Source: Chloroflexota bacterium
GTDB taxonomy: Bacteria; Chloroflexota; Anaerolineae; Anaerolineales; Villigracilaceae
Assembly (NCBI GenBank): GCA_016235425.1
Contig: JACRLC010000008.1
Location: 1 to 64,000 of the forward strand
Reading direction: 5' to 3'
Length of the DNA: 64,000 nucleotides
The position numbers were made by a program, and so were the translations under genes. Shown piece by piece: positions 58,108-64,000 of the stretch. Below the pieces are notes generated by a model. It was given only the letters and a program-made list of their open reading frames with translations, had not been told where the DNA came from and made no database searches. How positions within the stretch are numbered: the stretch's first letter is position 1; every line of letters begins with the position of its first letter.

Positions 58108-59169
58108 TCACTTTCGCATCCAACTCGGACAGCAGGCTGATTCCGTTAAAACAGGTTTAATCTCATCTTTGAGTAGATCCACAACCTGCGAGTCCATTCT
58201 ACCATTTATGACGTATTGAAAGAACAACTTGTTTCCGTCCGGTGACCAATGCGGGGTCTCGGCGCGGCCTTCGTCAAAGTGCGTGACTTGTGTGATCTCA
58301 TTGGCCGCAACGCCAACAACGTAAATATTGCTTACCAGCGCGTCCGCGGATTCATTTGCGCGTGTATCATCCGCGTTTTCGCGCACCACGAACGCGATCT
58401 GCATCCCATCCGGTGACCAGTTCGCCGCGTAACCGTGACCTGCATCCGCGTCGGCGAGTTTGCGCGCATTCGAGCCGTTTGCATTCATCAGCCACAATTC
58501 GCCAACCGTGAATGGGACCTGCGAATCGGGGATTTTGATGAAGGCGATTTGCCTTCCGTCCGGCGACCAGCACGCGTAAGCGATGTAATTTTCCTTGTCC
58601 GCGTACACTTGTTGGACGATGTTCCCGTCCTTTTTTGCGAGCCACATTTCACTGCCGAAGCCAAGCCCGCGCGAGAAGGTGAAGGTGAAGTCGGAACCAT
58701 TGGGTTTGGGTGCGAGGTCGTAGGTCAATTCGGTGACGGGAACGAAGTCGTGTGTGCCATCTGCGTATGCGCGCTGGATCTGCGGGTTTCCCGTCGAATT
58801 GACTTTGAGAAACACGGCTTTGCCATCATTTGTCCACGCGAGGAAATGACTGTCAGCTTCGGTGAATGCCGGTGAAAGGGAACCAGTCTCGAGGTCCAGA
58901 AAAAGAACCGTTTGCCCGTAGGCGCAGGATAATTCAACAGCGAAGAGAATCCCGCGCGGGGCCGGGAAAATGTCGAAGAGTCCGCAGTCAGGTGGAAAAG
59001 AAAGAGGCAGTTCTGCAACAGGTTGAAAATCGTCGGAGAGTTCGATGAGTGCCGGGGGCGAGAAGCGGAAGACATGGAGCGTGTTTTGGGCGGGGGAAGC
59101 AGGGGAGCAGGCAAAAAGAGCGAGCAATAAACAAAGAACAGCGATCAACGGGAGACGATGTAAACGCAT
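58108..59169 (-). CDS. TolB-like propeller lipoprotein
   Basis: 353 residues. Signal with lipobox ALFAC (Cys21), then propeller blades with PD40 repeats: WSPDGRQIAFIKI, WSPDGMQIAFVVR and WSPDGNKLFFQY. Exported and lipid-anchored, probably a binding or scaffold protein. I chose ATG 59169 rather than a TTG five codons upstream: TATAAT (complement of 59176-59181) ends six bases before the ATG. First gene of a likely operon with the lipoprotein at 57418. Confidence 0.82.
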   Translation of the reverse strand: MRLHRLPLIAVLCLLLALFACSPASPAQNTLHVFRFSPPALIELSDDFQPVAELPLSFPPDCGLFDIFPAPRGILFAVELSCAYGQTVLFLDLETGSLSPAFTEADSHFLAWTNDGKAVFLKVNSTGNPQIQRAYADGTHDFVPVTELTYDLAPKPNGSDFTFTFSRGLGFGSEMWLAKKDGNIVQQVYADKENYIAYACWSPDGRQIAFIKIPDSQVPFTVGELWLMNANGSNARKLADADAGHGYAANWSPDGMQIAFVVRENADDTRANESADALVSNIYVVGVAANEITQVTHFDEGRAETPHWSPDGNKLFFQYVINGRMDSQVVDLLKDEIKPVLTESACCPSWMRK

Positions 59170-59230
59170 GCAAGTATTATACAAGCGACAGGGTTATAAT
59201 CGTCACGCAATCGCAAATTGCCAATCCAAA

Positions 59231-59254
59231 ACTTGTACTGAACTTGTCGAAGTA
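59231..59254. repeat. Partial CTTGTACTGAACTTGTCGAAG repeat unit
   Basis: A variant of the CTGAGCCTGTCGAAGG element lying in the divergent gap before surE; no gene in it. A TATAAT also lies further upstream near 59194, about 70 bases from the surE ATG. Confidence 0.45.
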
Positions 59255-59268
59255 TCGGAAATCGAATC

Positions 59269-60036
59269 ATGCACATACTTGTCACCAACGACGACGGCGT
59301 CCAGGCGCCGGGACTTCTCGCCCTCGCGCAGGAGATGCGCAAACTCGGAAAAGTGACCGTCTTCGCGCCGGACCACAACTGGTCGGCTTCGGGGCACGTG
59401 AAGACGATGGAGCGACCCCTGCGCGTGCGCGAGACCACCCTGGCCGACGGCTCATCTGCATTCATGTCCGATGGCGCACCGTCAGATTGCGTGGCCCTGC
59501 CTTTGCTTGGGCTGATCGAAGAGGAAGTTGACCTCGTCGTTTCGGGCATCAACCCAAACGCCAACATCGGTCATGACGTGACGTATTCCGGCACGGTCAC
59601 TGCCGCGATGGAGGCGGTGATCGCGGGTGTGAGAGGCATTGCCGTTTCGCTGGATTCGCCCGAAGGCCACAGGGGCGCGCTGGATTATTCGACCGCCGCA
59701 ATCGTGGGTCGGCGCGTGGCGGAGAAGATCCTCGCGGATGGCCTGCCGGAGGGCGTGGTGTTGAACGTCAATGTGCCGTATCTCGAAGAGAAGGAACTGA
59801 GGGGATACCTGGTCACCCGCCAGGGACTGCGCGTCTACCGCGACGCGCTCGACCAGCGGATTGATCCGCGCGGCAAGCCGTATTACTGGATCGGCGGTGA
59901 ATCTCCAACCGGCGTAGCCGAAGAAGGCACGGATTTCGGCGCGCTTGCGGAGGGATTCGTCTCGATCACGCCGTTGCAGTTGGACCTCACCAACTACAAA
60001 GCGATGGACGTGTTGAAGAAGTGGAAATTCAAGTGA
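59269..60036 (+). CDS. surE: 5'-nucleotidase SurE
   Basis: 255 residues. MHILVTNDDG (Asn7, Asp8, Asp9, metal ligands), the SGHV/Ser region WSASGHVKT near 42-50 and SGINPNANIGHDVTYSGTV near 101-119 match SurE, a stationary-phase nucleotidase acting on nucleoside monophosphates and short polyphosphate. Length fits the family. Ribosome binding site weak (GGAAAT). Probably operonic with the following ASCH protein (12 bases) and aldo/keto reductase. Confidence 0.92.
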   Translation: MHILVTNDDGVQAPGLLALAQEMRKLGKVTVFAPDHNWSASGHVKTMERPLRVRETTLADGSSAFMSDGAPSDCVALPLLGLIEEEVDLVVSGINPNANIGHDVTYSGTVTAAMEAVIAGVRGIAVSLDSPEGHRGALDYSTAAIVGRRVAEKILADGLPEGVVLNVNVPYLEEKELRGYLVTRQGLRVYRDALDQRIDPRGKPYYWIGGESPTGVAEEGTDFGALAEGFVSITPLQLDLTNYKAMDVLKKWKFK

Positions 60037-60048
60037 GAGGAGACTTTG

Positions 60049-60531
60049 ATGTCTCTCATGTCAATGAACAAAGAAGTTATTGGAAACTACTGGACCGAAT
60101 TTCTCGACAGCCTGCCGCCGGACTCTCCCTACCATCGCAAAAGTTATGTAGCGGAAAGTCTGGGCGATAACCCGGCGCTGGCCGATGAACTTGGCCGCCT
60201 GATCACAAAGGGCATCAAAACCGGCACGTGCTCGGCCTTGTGGGAATGGGAGGCGGAGGGCAGCCCGATCCCGCAGCCGGGGCTGATCTCCATTGTGCTC
60301 AATGGACAGAACCGACCCTTGTGCATCATTGAAACCACGGAAGTGTACGTCTGCCGCTTCAATGCGGTGGATGAAGAGTTTGCGCATTCGGAGGGCGAAG
60401 GCGACCTGTCCCTGCAATACTGGCGTGAAGCGCATACGCATTTCTTTTCGCGGGTGCTTCCAAAATTTGGCAGGGAATTCAGCGAGGACATGCCGCTGGT
60501 GTGCGAACGGTTTAAAGTTATCTACAAATAA
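60049..60531 (+). CDS. ASCH-domain protein
   Basis: 160 residues with an ASCH-type fold: TGTCSALWEWEAEGSPIPQPG, a Trp-rich stretch with a basic position, IETTEVYVCRFNAVDEEFAHSEGEGD and LQYWREAHTHFF near 126-137. ASCH proteins bind RNA or nucleotides; some hydrolyse modified nucleosides. The start is ATG 60049 with GAGGAG six bases before it; another ATG four codons on is possible. Placed between surE and an aldo/keto reductase. Confidence 0.75.
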   Translation: MSLMSMNKEVIGNYWTEFLDSLPPDSPYHRKSYVAESLGDNPALADELGRLITKGIKTGTCSALWEWEAEGSPIPQPGLISIVLNGQNRPLCIIETTEVYVCRFNAVDEEFAHSEGEGDLSLQYWREAHTHFFSRVLPKFGREFSEDMPLVCERFKVIYK

Positions 60532-60540
60532 GGAGTCCAC

Positions 60541-61533
60541 GTGCCTTACCTTGCCTCTGAAACCCGCTACAACTCCATGCCCTACAACCGTGTAGGCCGC
60601 AGTGGACTCAAACTCCCCGCCATCTCACTTGGCTGGTGGTACAACTTCGGCGGCCTCGACGTGTTCGAGAACGGACGCGCCATCGCCCGCCGCGCGTTCG
60701 ATCTGGGCGTTACGCACTTCGACCTTGCCAACAATTACGGCCCTCCGCCCGGTTCTGCCGAGGAGACGTTCGGCCAGCTTTTCAAGCAGGATTTCCATCC
60801 ATATCGCGACGAACTTATCATCTCCACCAAGGCGGGCTGGGATATGTGGCCCGGCCCGTACGGCGAGTGGGGTTCACGCAAATACTTGTTGGCGAGTCTC
60901 GACCAGTCTCTCAAACGCATGGGACTCGATTACGTGGACATCTTTTACAGCCACCGCCCTGATCCTGATACGCCGTTTGAGGAGACGATGGGCGCGCTCG
61001 ACTCAGCTGTCAGGCAGGGAAAGGCCCTTTATGCCGGCATCTCAAGCTACAGTCCGGAACAGACGCGGGAGGCGGCGCGCATCCTCCGTCAAATGGGGAC
61101 TCCCTGTCTCATCCACCAGCCGTCCTACAATATGTTCGACCGCTGGATCGAAAATGGATTGCTGGATGTGCTGACCGACGAGGGCATCGGCTGTATCGTC
61201 TTCTCGCCTCTCGCGCAGGGACAGTTGACTGACCGTTACCTGAAAGGAATCCCGTCTGACGCGCGCGCCAGCAAAACTGTCCGCGTTTGGTTGACCCCCG
61301 ACGACGTAAAAGAGAACCTTCCCAAAGTACAAAAACTGAATGAGCTTGCCCAACAACGCGGCCAATCCCTTGCGCAAATGGCACTGGCATGGGTGTTACG
61401 CAAACCCGCGGTTACGTCCGCGTTGATCGGCGCGAGCAGTGTGCGGCAGCTCGAAGACAACCTTGCCGCGTTGAATAAATTGAAATTCAGTGATGATGAG
61501 TTGAATACCATTGAGAGCATTCTAAAATCATGA
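60541..61533 (+). CDS. Aldo/keto reductase (YghZ/Gpr-like)
   Basis: 330 residues, (beta/alpha)8 NADPH-dependent reductase. Catalytic residues: Asp (FDLANNYG, near 60), Tyr (NNYG), Lys (ISTKAGW, near 97) and His (FYSHRPD, near 138), and the cofactor loop QPSYNMF and LIGASSV near 300. Closest in style to L-glyceraldehyde-3-phosphate reductases. Starts GTG with AAGGAG five bases before. Substrate not certain. Confidence 0.9.
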   Translation: MPYLASETRYNSMPYNRVGRSGLKLPAISLGWWYNFGGLDVFENGRAIARRAFDLGVTHFDLANNYGPPPGSAEETFGQLFKQDFHPYRDELIISTKAGWDMWPGPYGEWGSRKYLLASLDQSLKRMGLDYVDIFYSHRPDPDTPFEETMGALDSAVRQGKALYAGISSYSPEQTREAARILRQMGTPCLIHQPSYNMFDRWIENGLLDVLTDEGIGCIVFSPLAQGQLTDRYLKGIPSDARASKTVRVWLTPDDVKENLPKVQKLNELAQQRGQSLAQMALAWVLRKPAVTSALIGASSVRQLEDNLAALNKLKFSDDELNTIESILKS

Positions 61534-61538
61534 CGGTA

Positions 61539-61582
61539 GACGGTAGACCGTGGACCGTTTTTATCGTCCACGGTCTACCGTC
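61539..61582. terminator. 17-bp perfect hairpin made of GGTAGACCGTGGAC words
   Basis: GACGGTAGACCGTGGAC (61539-61555) and GTCCACGGTCTACCGTC (61566-61582) around CGTTTTTATC. It is preceded by a partial repeat of the same word (TGACGGTAGA). It lies past the reductase stop and before the small gene at 61596. Confidence 0.75.
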
Positions 61583-61595
61583 CAAAGAGGCAAAC

Positions 61596-61877
61596 ATGGA
61601 CTTCTTCAAAAAACTCTTCTCCGGTTCAGCGAAGCCATCATCGAGTCTTTTCACCTTCACTGTCAAGTGCAACCGCTGCGGCGAGGCTATCGAAGGACAC
61701 GTCAACTTGAGCAACGATCTTTCCGCGGAATACGAAGATGACCGCGAAGTGTTCTTTGTCCGCAAAGTATTGATGGGAAGCGGGCATTGCTTCCAACAAA
61801 TCGAAGTTGAGATGAAGTTTGACGCAAACAAGCAACTGATTGAAAAAGAAATTCTGGGTGGAAAATTTGTGGAATAA
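61596..61877 (+). CDS. Small CxxC protein of unknown function
   Basis: 93 residues, not recognised. A CNRCGEAIEGHVNLSN segment (CxxC at about 25-28) could bind metal; the rest is beta/helical and acidic. Start ATG 61596 with AGAGG five bases upstream; an in-frame reading from 61530 passes through the hairpin and is unlikely. It lies between the reductase and the membrane glycosyltransferase genes. Confidence 0.65.
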   Translation: MDFFKKLFSGSAKPSSSLFTFTVKCNRCGEAIEGHVNLSNDLSAEYEDDREVFFVRKVLMGSGHCFQQIEVEMKFDANKQLIEKEILGGKFVE

Positions 61878-61884
61878 CATGACC

Positions 61885-61975
61885 GGACTCCAAAGCGTTG
61901 CCCTGAGCCTGTCGAAGGGTCTCCTGACTATGGAGTTTTCACCCCAACATCCAACGTCGGGAGACGTTGGACTCC
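61885..61975. repeat. Composite dispersed element, intergenic copy
   Basis: GGACTCC at 61885, CTGAGCCTGTCGAAGGG at 61903-61919, TCTCCTGACTATGGAGT at 61920-61936, the palindrome CCAACGTC-GGGA-GACGTTGG at 61951-61970, ending ACTCC. The same layout recurs at 63704-63780, where the 17-base TCTCCTGACTATGGAGT is identical. Its right end abuts the TATAAC of the next gene's promoter. Confidence 0.8.
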
Positions 61976-61981
61976 TATAAC
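61976..61981 (+). promoter_or_regulatory. TATAAC hexamer six bases before ATG
   Basis: TATAAC at 61976-61981; ATG 61988 follows after six bases with no ribosome binding site. The dispersed element's end may have supplied this promoter. Confidence 0.5.
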
Positions 61982-61987
61982 ACCAGA

Positions 61988-63472
61988 ATGCGAATAGCAG
62001 CCAAAATCATCCTCGCGCTCCTCGCCGCGCTTCTTCTCATCGAAACCGCGTTCTCGCTGAAGTGGCCCATCGCACACGACGAAGCGCCGCTCTTCTACGA
62101 AGCCTTTCTCATGCGCGGCGAAGGCCGCGTTCCCTATCGCGGCATCTTCGACTTTCAAATGCCCGGCAGTTTCGCCGCTTATTACGCCCTCGGCCTCCTC
62201 AGCGGCTTCGACGGTCTTCGCATCCGCATCCTCGACCTCCTCATTCTCACAGCACTCCTCGTTATCGCGTTTTTTACCATGCGCGGCTTCGGCAAATCCA
62301 CCGCGCTTGCCGCCGCGCTCCTCTTCGGGTTGAAATATCTCGAAGGCGGCCCGTCCATGTCACTGCAACGCGAATATCTTTTGCTCATCTTCGTCGCGCT
62401 TGCAGTTTGGATAAACATGCGTGACGACCTGACTCCCAAACACCGCCTGCTCATCGGATTTTTCTTCGGTCTATCGGCAGTCATCAAACCCCACGCATCG
62501 CTCGGACTCGTCCCCATCCTGCTCTTTGACATGGCAGGCATGATCAAATCCCAAAACCTGACTCCGTTAAACGCCGCCCTTCAAAGCGGACTCCCAACCC
62601 TGAGCGGGTTTCTCGTTCCGGTAATCGGAGTCTTTGCATGGCTGGGATTCACCGGCGCGTTGAGTCCATTCCTTGATATAGCCAAAAACTACTGGCCGTT
62701 GTACGCGCAGATCAACGGGCAGATGGAGGTCAATGCCGGGGCGGCGCGCTGGTCATTTATGCTGGATCAGGTTTGGCGTCTGGGTGGAAGCGGGACTTGG
62801 ATCATCCCTGCCGCGCTGGGAGTTTATCTAAATCGAAACAAACAAACCTGGCTTTTGGCAAGTCTCGCGTTATGTTATGCCATTTACCCTGCCTTCTCAG
62901 GACAGTTCTTCCCGTATCATTACATCCCGTTCGTTTATTTCATTGTGTTGTTAGCCTCGCTGGCGATCATTGAACATCCTTCATCTTTCTTATTTCGTTT
63001 TTCTTCCTTCATCCTTCTTCTTGTTATTCTTGCAAATATTCATCCTGCCCCTGTCTTCCTGCGGCAACTCGGAGGCAAACCCATCGTCACATCCACTGAC
63101 CGCGCCGCGGAGATTGCACTTTATCTTGAAGAGAATCTCGAAGAGGGCGACACAGTCCAGCCGCTGGATTGGACAGGCGGCACCCTGCTTGCCATGCTCG
63201 AAACGCGCGCGCGTATCGCCACGCCGTTCGTATTTGATTTTTATTTCTATCATCACGTTTCGCAGCCATATATCCAAAGTTTGCGCGCGAAGTTTATGAA
63301 TGATTTGCAGGCATCACCGCCGCGCTTCGTTGTCGAAGTCACCGCGATTGACAAGCCGTGGATATCAGGCCCGGGCACCAGCCGTGAATTTCCCGAACTG
63401 CGCGCATTTCTGGATGGGAATTATTCCGTTACAATCCAGAAGGATGATTATGTGATTTATGAAAGACGTTGA
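61988..63472 (+). CDS. GT-C type membrane glycosyltransferase
   Basis: 494 residues with about ten transmembrane helices from residue 5. The first extracytoplasmic loop HDEAPLFYEAFLMRGEGRVP carries the acidic D-E pair expected of the PMT/ArnT-like (GT-C) fold, with YRGIFDFQMPG following. It ends in a soluble C-terminal domain (about 370-494). It should transfer a sugar from a lipid-linked donor; substrate unknown. A pyrimidine-rich word stretch (CTTCATC/CTTCCTTC) codes for PSSFLFRFSSFILL in one helix. Start ATG 61988 fits the -10 spacing; in-frame codons to 61967 are unlikely. Confidence 0.75.
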   Translation: MRIAAKIILALLAALLLIETAFSLKWPIAHDEAPLFYEAFLMRGEGRVPYRGIFDFQMPGSFAAYYALGLLSGFDGLRIRILDLLILTALLVIAFFTMRGFGKSTALAAALLFGLKYLEGGPSMSLQREYLLLIFVALAVWINMRDDLTPKHRLLIGFFFGLSAVIKPHASLGLVPILLFDMAGMIKSQNLTPLNAALQSGLPTLSGFLVPVIGVFAWLGFTGALSPFLDIAKNYWPLYAQINGQMEVNAGAARWSFMLDQVWRLGGSGTWIIPAALGVYLNRNKQTWLLASLALCYAIYPAFSGQFFPYHYIPFVYFIVLLASLAIIEHPSSFLFRFSSFILLLVILANIHPAPVFLRQLGGKPIVTSTDRAAEIALYLEENLEEGDTVQPLDWTGGTLLAMLETRARIATPFVFDFYFYHHVSQPYIQSLRAKFMNDLQASPPRFVVEVTAIDKPWISGPGTSREFPELRAFLDGNYSVTIQKDDYVIYERR

Positions 63473-63476
63473 TATT

Positions 63477-63532
63477 CCTTCGTCCTGAGCGGAGCCGCAC
63501 GCATTTGTTCTTTGTGCGGCGTAGTCGAAGGG
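63477..63532. repeat. CCTTCGTCCTGAGCGG ... GTAGTCGAAGGG palindromic element
   Basis: The ends CCTTCG / CGAAGG are inverted, with inner GCCGCAC / GTGCGGC. Related to the elements at 28059 and 49888. Located between the two membrane protein genes. Confidence 0.7.
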
Positions 63533-63561
63533 CAATTTATGAAAGCAATCGTTTCCTCGCT

Positions 63562-64000
63562 ATGCAAATTCGTTCCACCTGGCTTTCCCGCGTCACCTAT
63601 CTCTACCTCCTCCTGCCCTTTATCATCTTCTGTCTGGGCTGGCTGAGATTGTCCATCGCGCTTTCTATCGCCGCGCTGATGTTATGGGCGTTGTGGAAGT
63701 TGTGGAGTCCAAAACATGGTCTTGAGCTTGCCGATGAGTCTCCTGACTATGGAGTGCAAAATCGGGAGATTTTGCACTCCATAATCCCCGCCATCCTCCT
63801 CACCGGCCTGTGGGTCTTCCTCTCCGGCGTGGGCGGATACGCCTTCCAAAATTGGGATCATCACTGGCGCAACGCGGTTCTGCGTGACCTCATCACTTTC
63901 GATTGGCCGGTCGTTTATTCATCCCCCGAACGCGGACCGATCAAAATGCTGGTTTATTACGTGGGTTACTGGCTTCCCGCCGCGCTGACAGGAAAATTGC
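63562..64000 (+). CDS. Multi-spanning membrane protein (5' part, cut by the window edge)
   Basis: At least 146 residues, continuing past 64000. Hydrophobic segments at about 12-28, 30-48, 75-90 and 128-143, with a conserved-looking loop GGYAFQNWDHHWRNAVLRDLITFDWPVVY; family not recognised, possibly another envelope glycan or lipid-linked-sugar enzyme given the neighbour. Residues 48-73 (WSPKHGLELADESPDYGVQN and on) are encoded by a dispersed element that is also intergenic at 61885-61975. ATG 63562 chosen; a different-frame ATG at 63539 stops after about 35 codons. Confidence 0.6.
   Translation, partial: MQIRSTWLSRVTYLYLLLPFIIFCLGWLRLSIALSIAALMLWALWKLWSPKHGLELADESPDYGVQNREILHSIIPAILLTGLWVFLSGVGGYAFQNWDHHWRNAVLRDLITFDWPVVYSSPERGPIKMLVYYVGYWLPAALTGKL
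63704..63780. repeat. Composite dispersed element, copy inside a coding region
   Basis: GGAGTCC at 63704, TCTCCTGACTATGGAGT at 63739-63755, and the palindrome GGAGTGCAAAATC-GGGA-GATTTTGCACTCC at 63751-63780. It keeps an open frame in the last gene. The stem differs from the 61951 copy but the GGGA loop is the same. Confidence 0.8.

Noticed and set aside
1-64000. tRNA, rRNA, riboswitch or prophage
   Set aside because: No cloverleaf, rRNA core, known aptamer or phage gene was recognised on reading the gaps; a covariance-model search could not be run.

Overview
The window is 64 kb of dense bacterial chromosome with 58 protein-coding genes I can support, one gene remnant and one gene cut by the right edge. 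I see no rRNA, tRNA, CRISPR array, transposase or prophage genes. Gene content and style point to the Chloroflexota, most likely class Anaerolineae. The signs are Thr/Pro-rich linkers in secreted proteins, lipoproteins with ATEAP-type linkers, NBR1-type Ig domains, a family-5 solute-binding protein with an unusual segment order, cytosolic Mvh/Hdr genes in a bacterium, and many short dispersed palindromes. This placement is inference from gene style, not from a marker gene.

Layout. 1-4.4 kb: a duplicated unit of membrane-anchored beta-propeller plus SpoIID/LytB protein, in which the second SpoIID copy has decayed to its signal peptide. 4.4-7.8 kb: phosphohexomutase, DUF389 membrane protein, HAD protein. 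7.9-12.7 kb: PH-like membrane protein, an MNT/HEPN module, an R3H/SpoIIIAA-like ATPase, a DUF433/DUF5615 module and tmk. 12.7-16.5 kb: a squalene/phytoene synthase and desaturase pair and a class V aminotransferase. 16.6-27.9 kb (minus strand): a soluble [NiFe]-hydrogenase/heterodisulfide-reductase-like cluster in the order hdrC-hdrB-hdrA-mvhD-mvhG-mvhA, then a lipoprotein and the hydrogenase maturation protease. 28.2-31.1 kb: a two-component system whose sensor has a Cys-rich GAF domain, divergent from a UspA protein. 31.1-37.0 kb: mobA, the radical SAM enzyme AmrS and a peptide-type ABC importer without ATPase genes. 37.2-48.2 kb: housekeeping and small enzymes (rhomboid, gmk, FmdB, ClbS-like, peptidase E, RRM protein, HAD, amidase, PknB, rsmI, Ddn-like) and a second HEPN/MNT module. 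48.4-59.2 kb: an S10 carboxypeptidase, large secreted NBR1-Ig and M23/GerMN proteins, pgi/pmi and lipoproteins. 59.3-64 kb: surE, an ASCH protein, an aldo/keto reductase and GT-C type membrane proteins.

How it works together. The Hdr/Mvh cluster should encode a cytosolic H2- and flavin-dependent electron-bifurcating complex. Its HdrA is a 1519-residue fusion of two HdrA modules with a GltD/NfnB-like NAD(P)H module inserted in the first, so NAD(P)H is a likely extra partner. The neighbouring redox-type sensor kinase may control it. The remaining genes are envelope, sugar-phosphate and housekeeping functions.

The features least explained by gene annotation are: (1) dispersed palindromes and repetitive word tracts that have entered coding sequences in frame (three in hdrA, one in mobA, one in the last gene); (2) a solute-binding protein whose canonical N-terminal segment sits at its C-terminus; (3) a recurring -10 hexamer ending exactly six bases before the start codon, which implies leaderless mRNAs for many genes.
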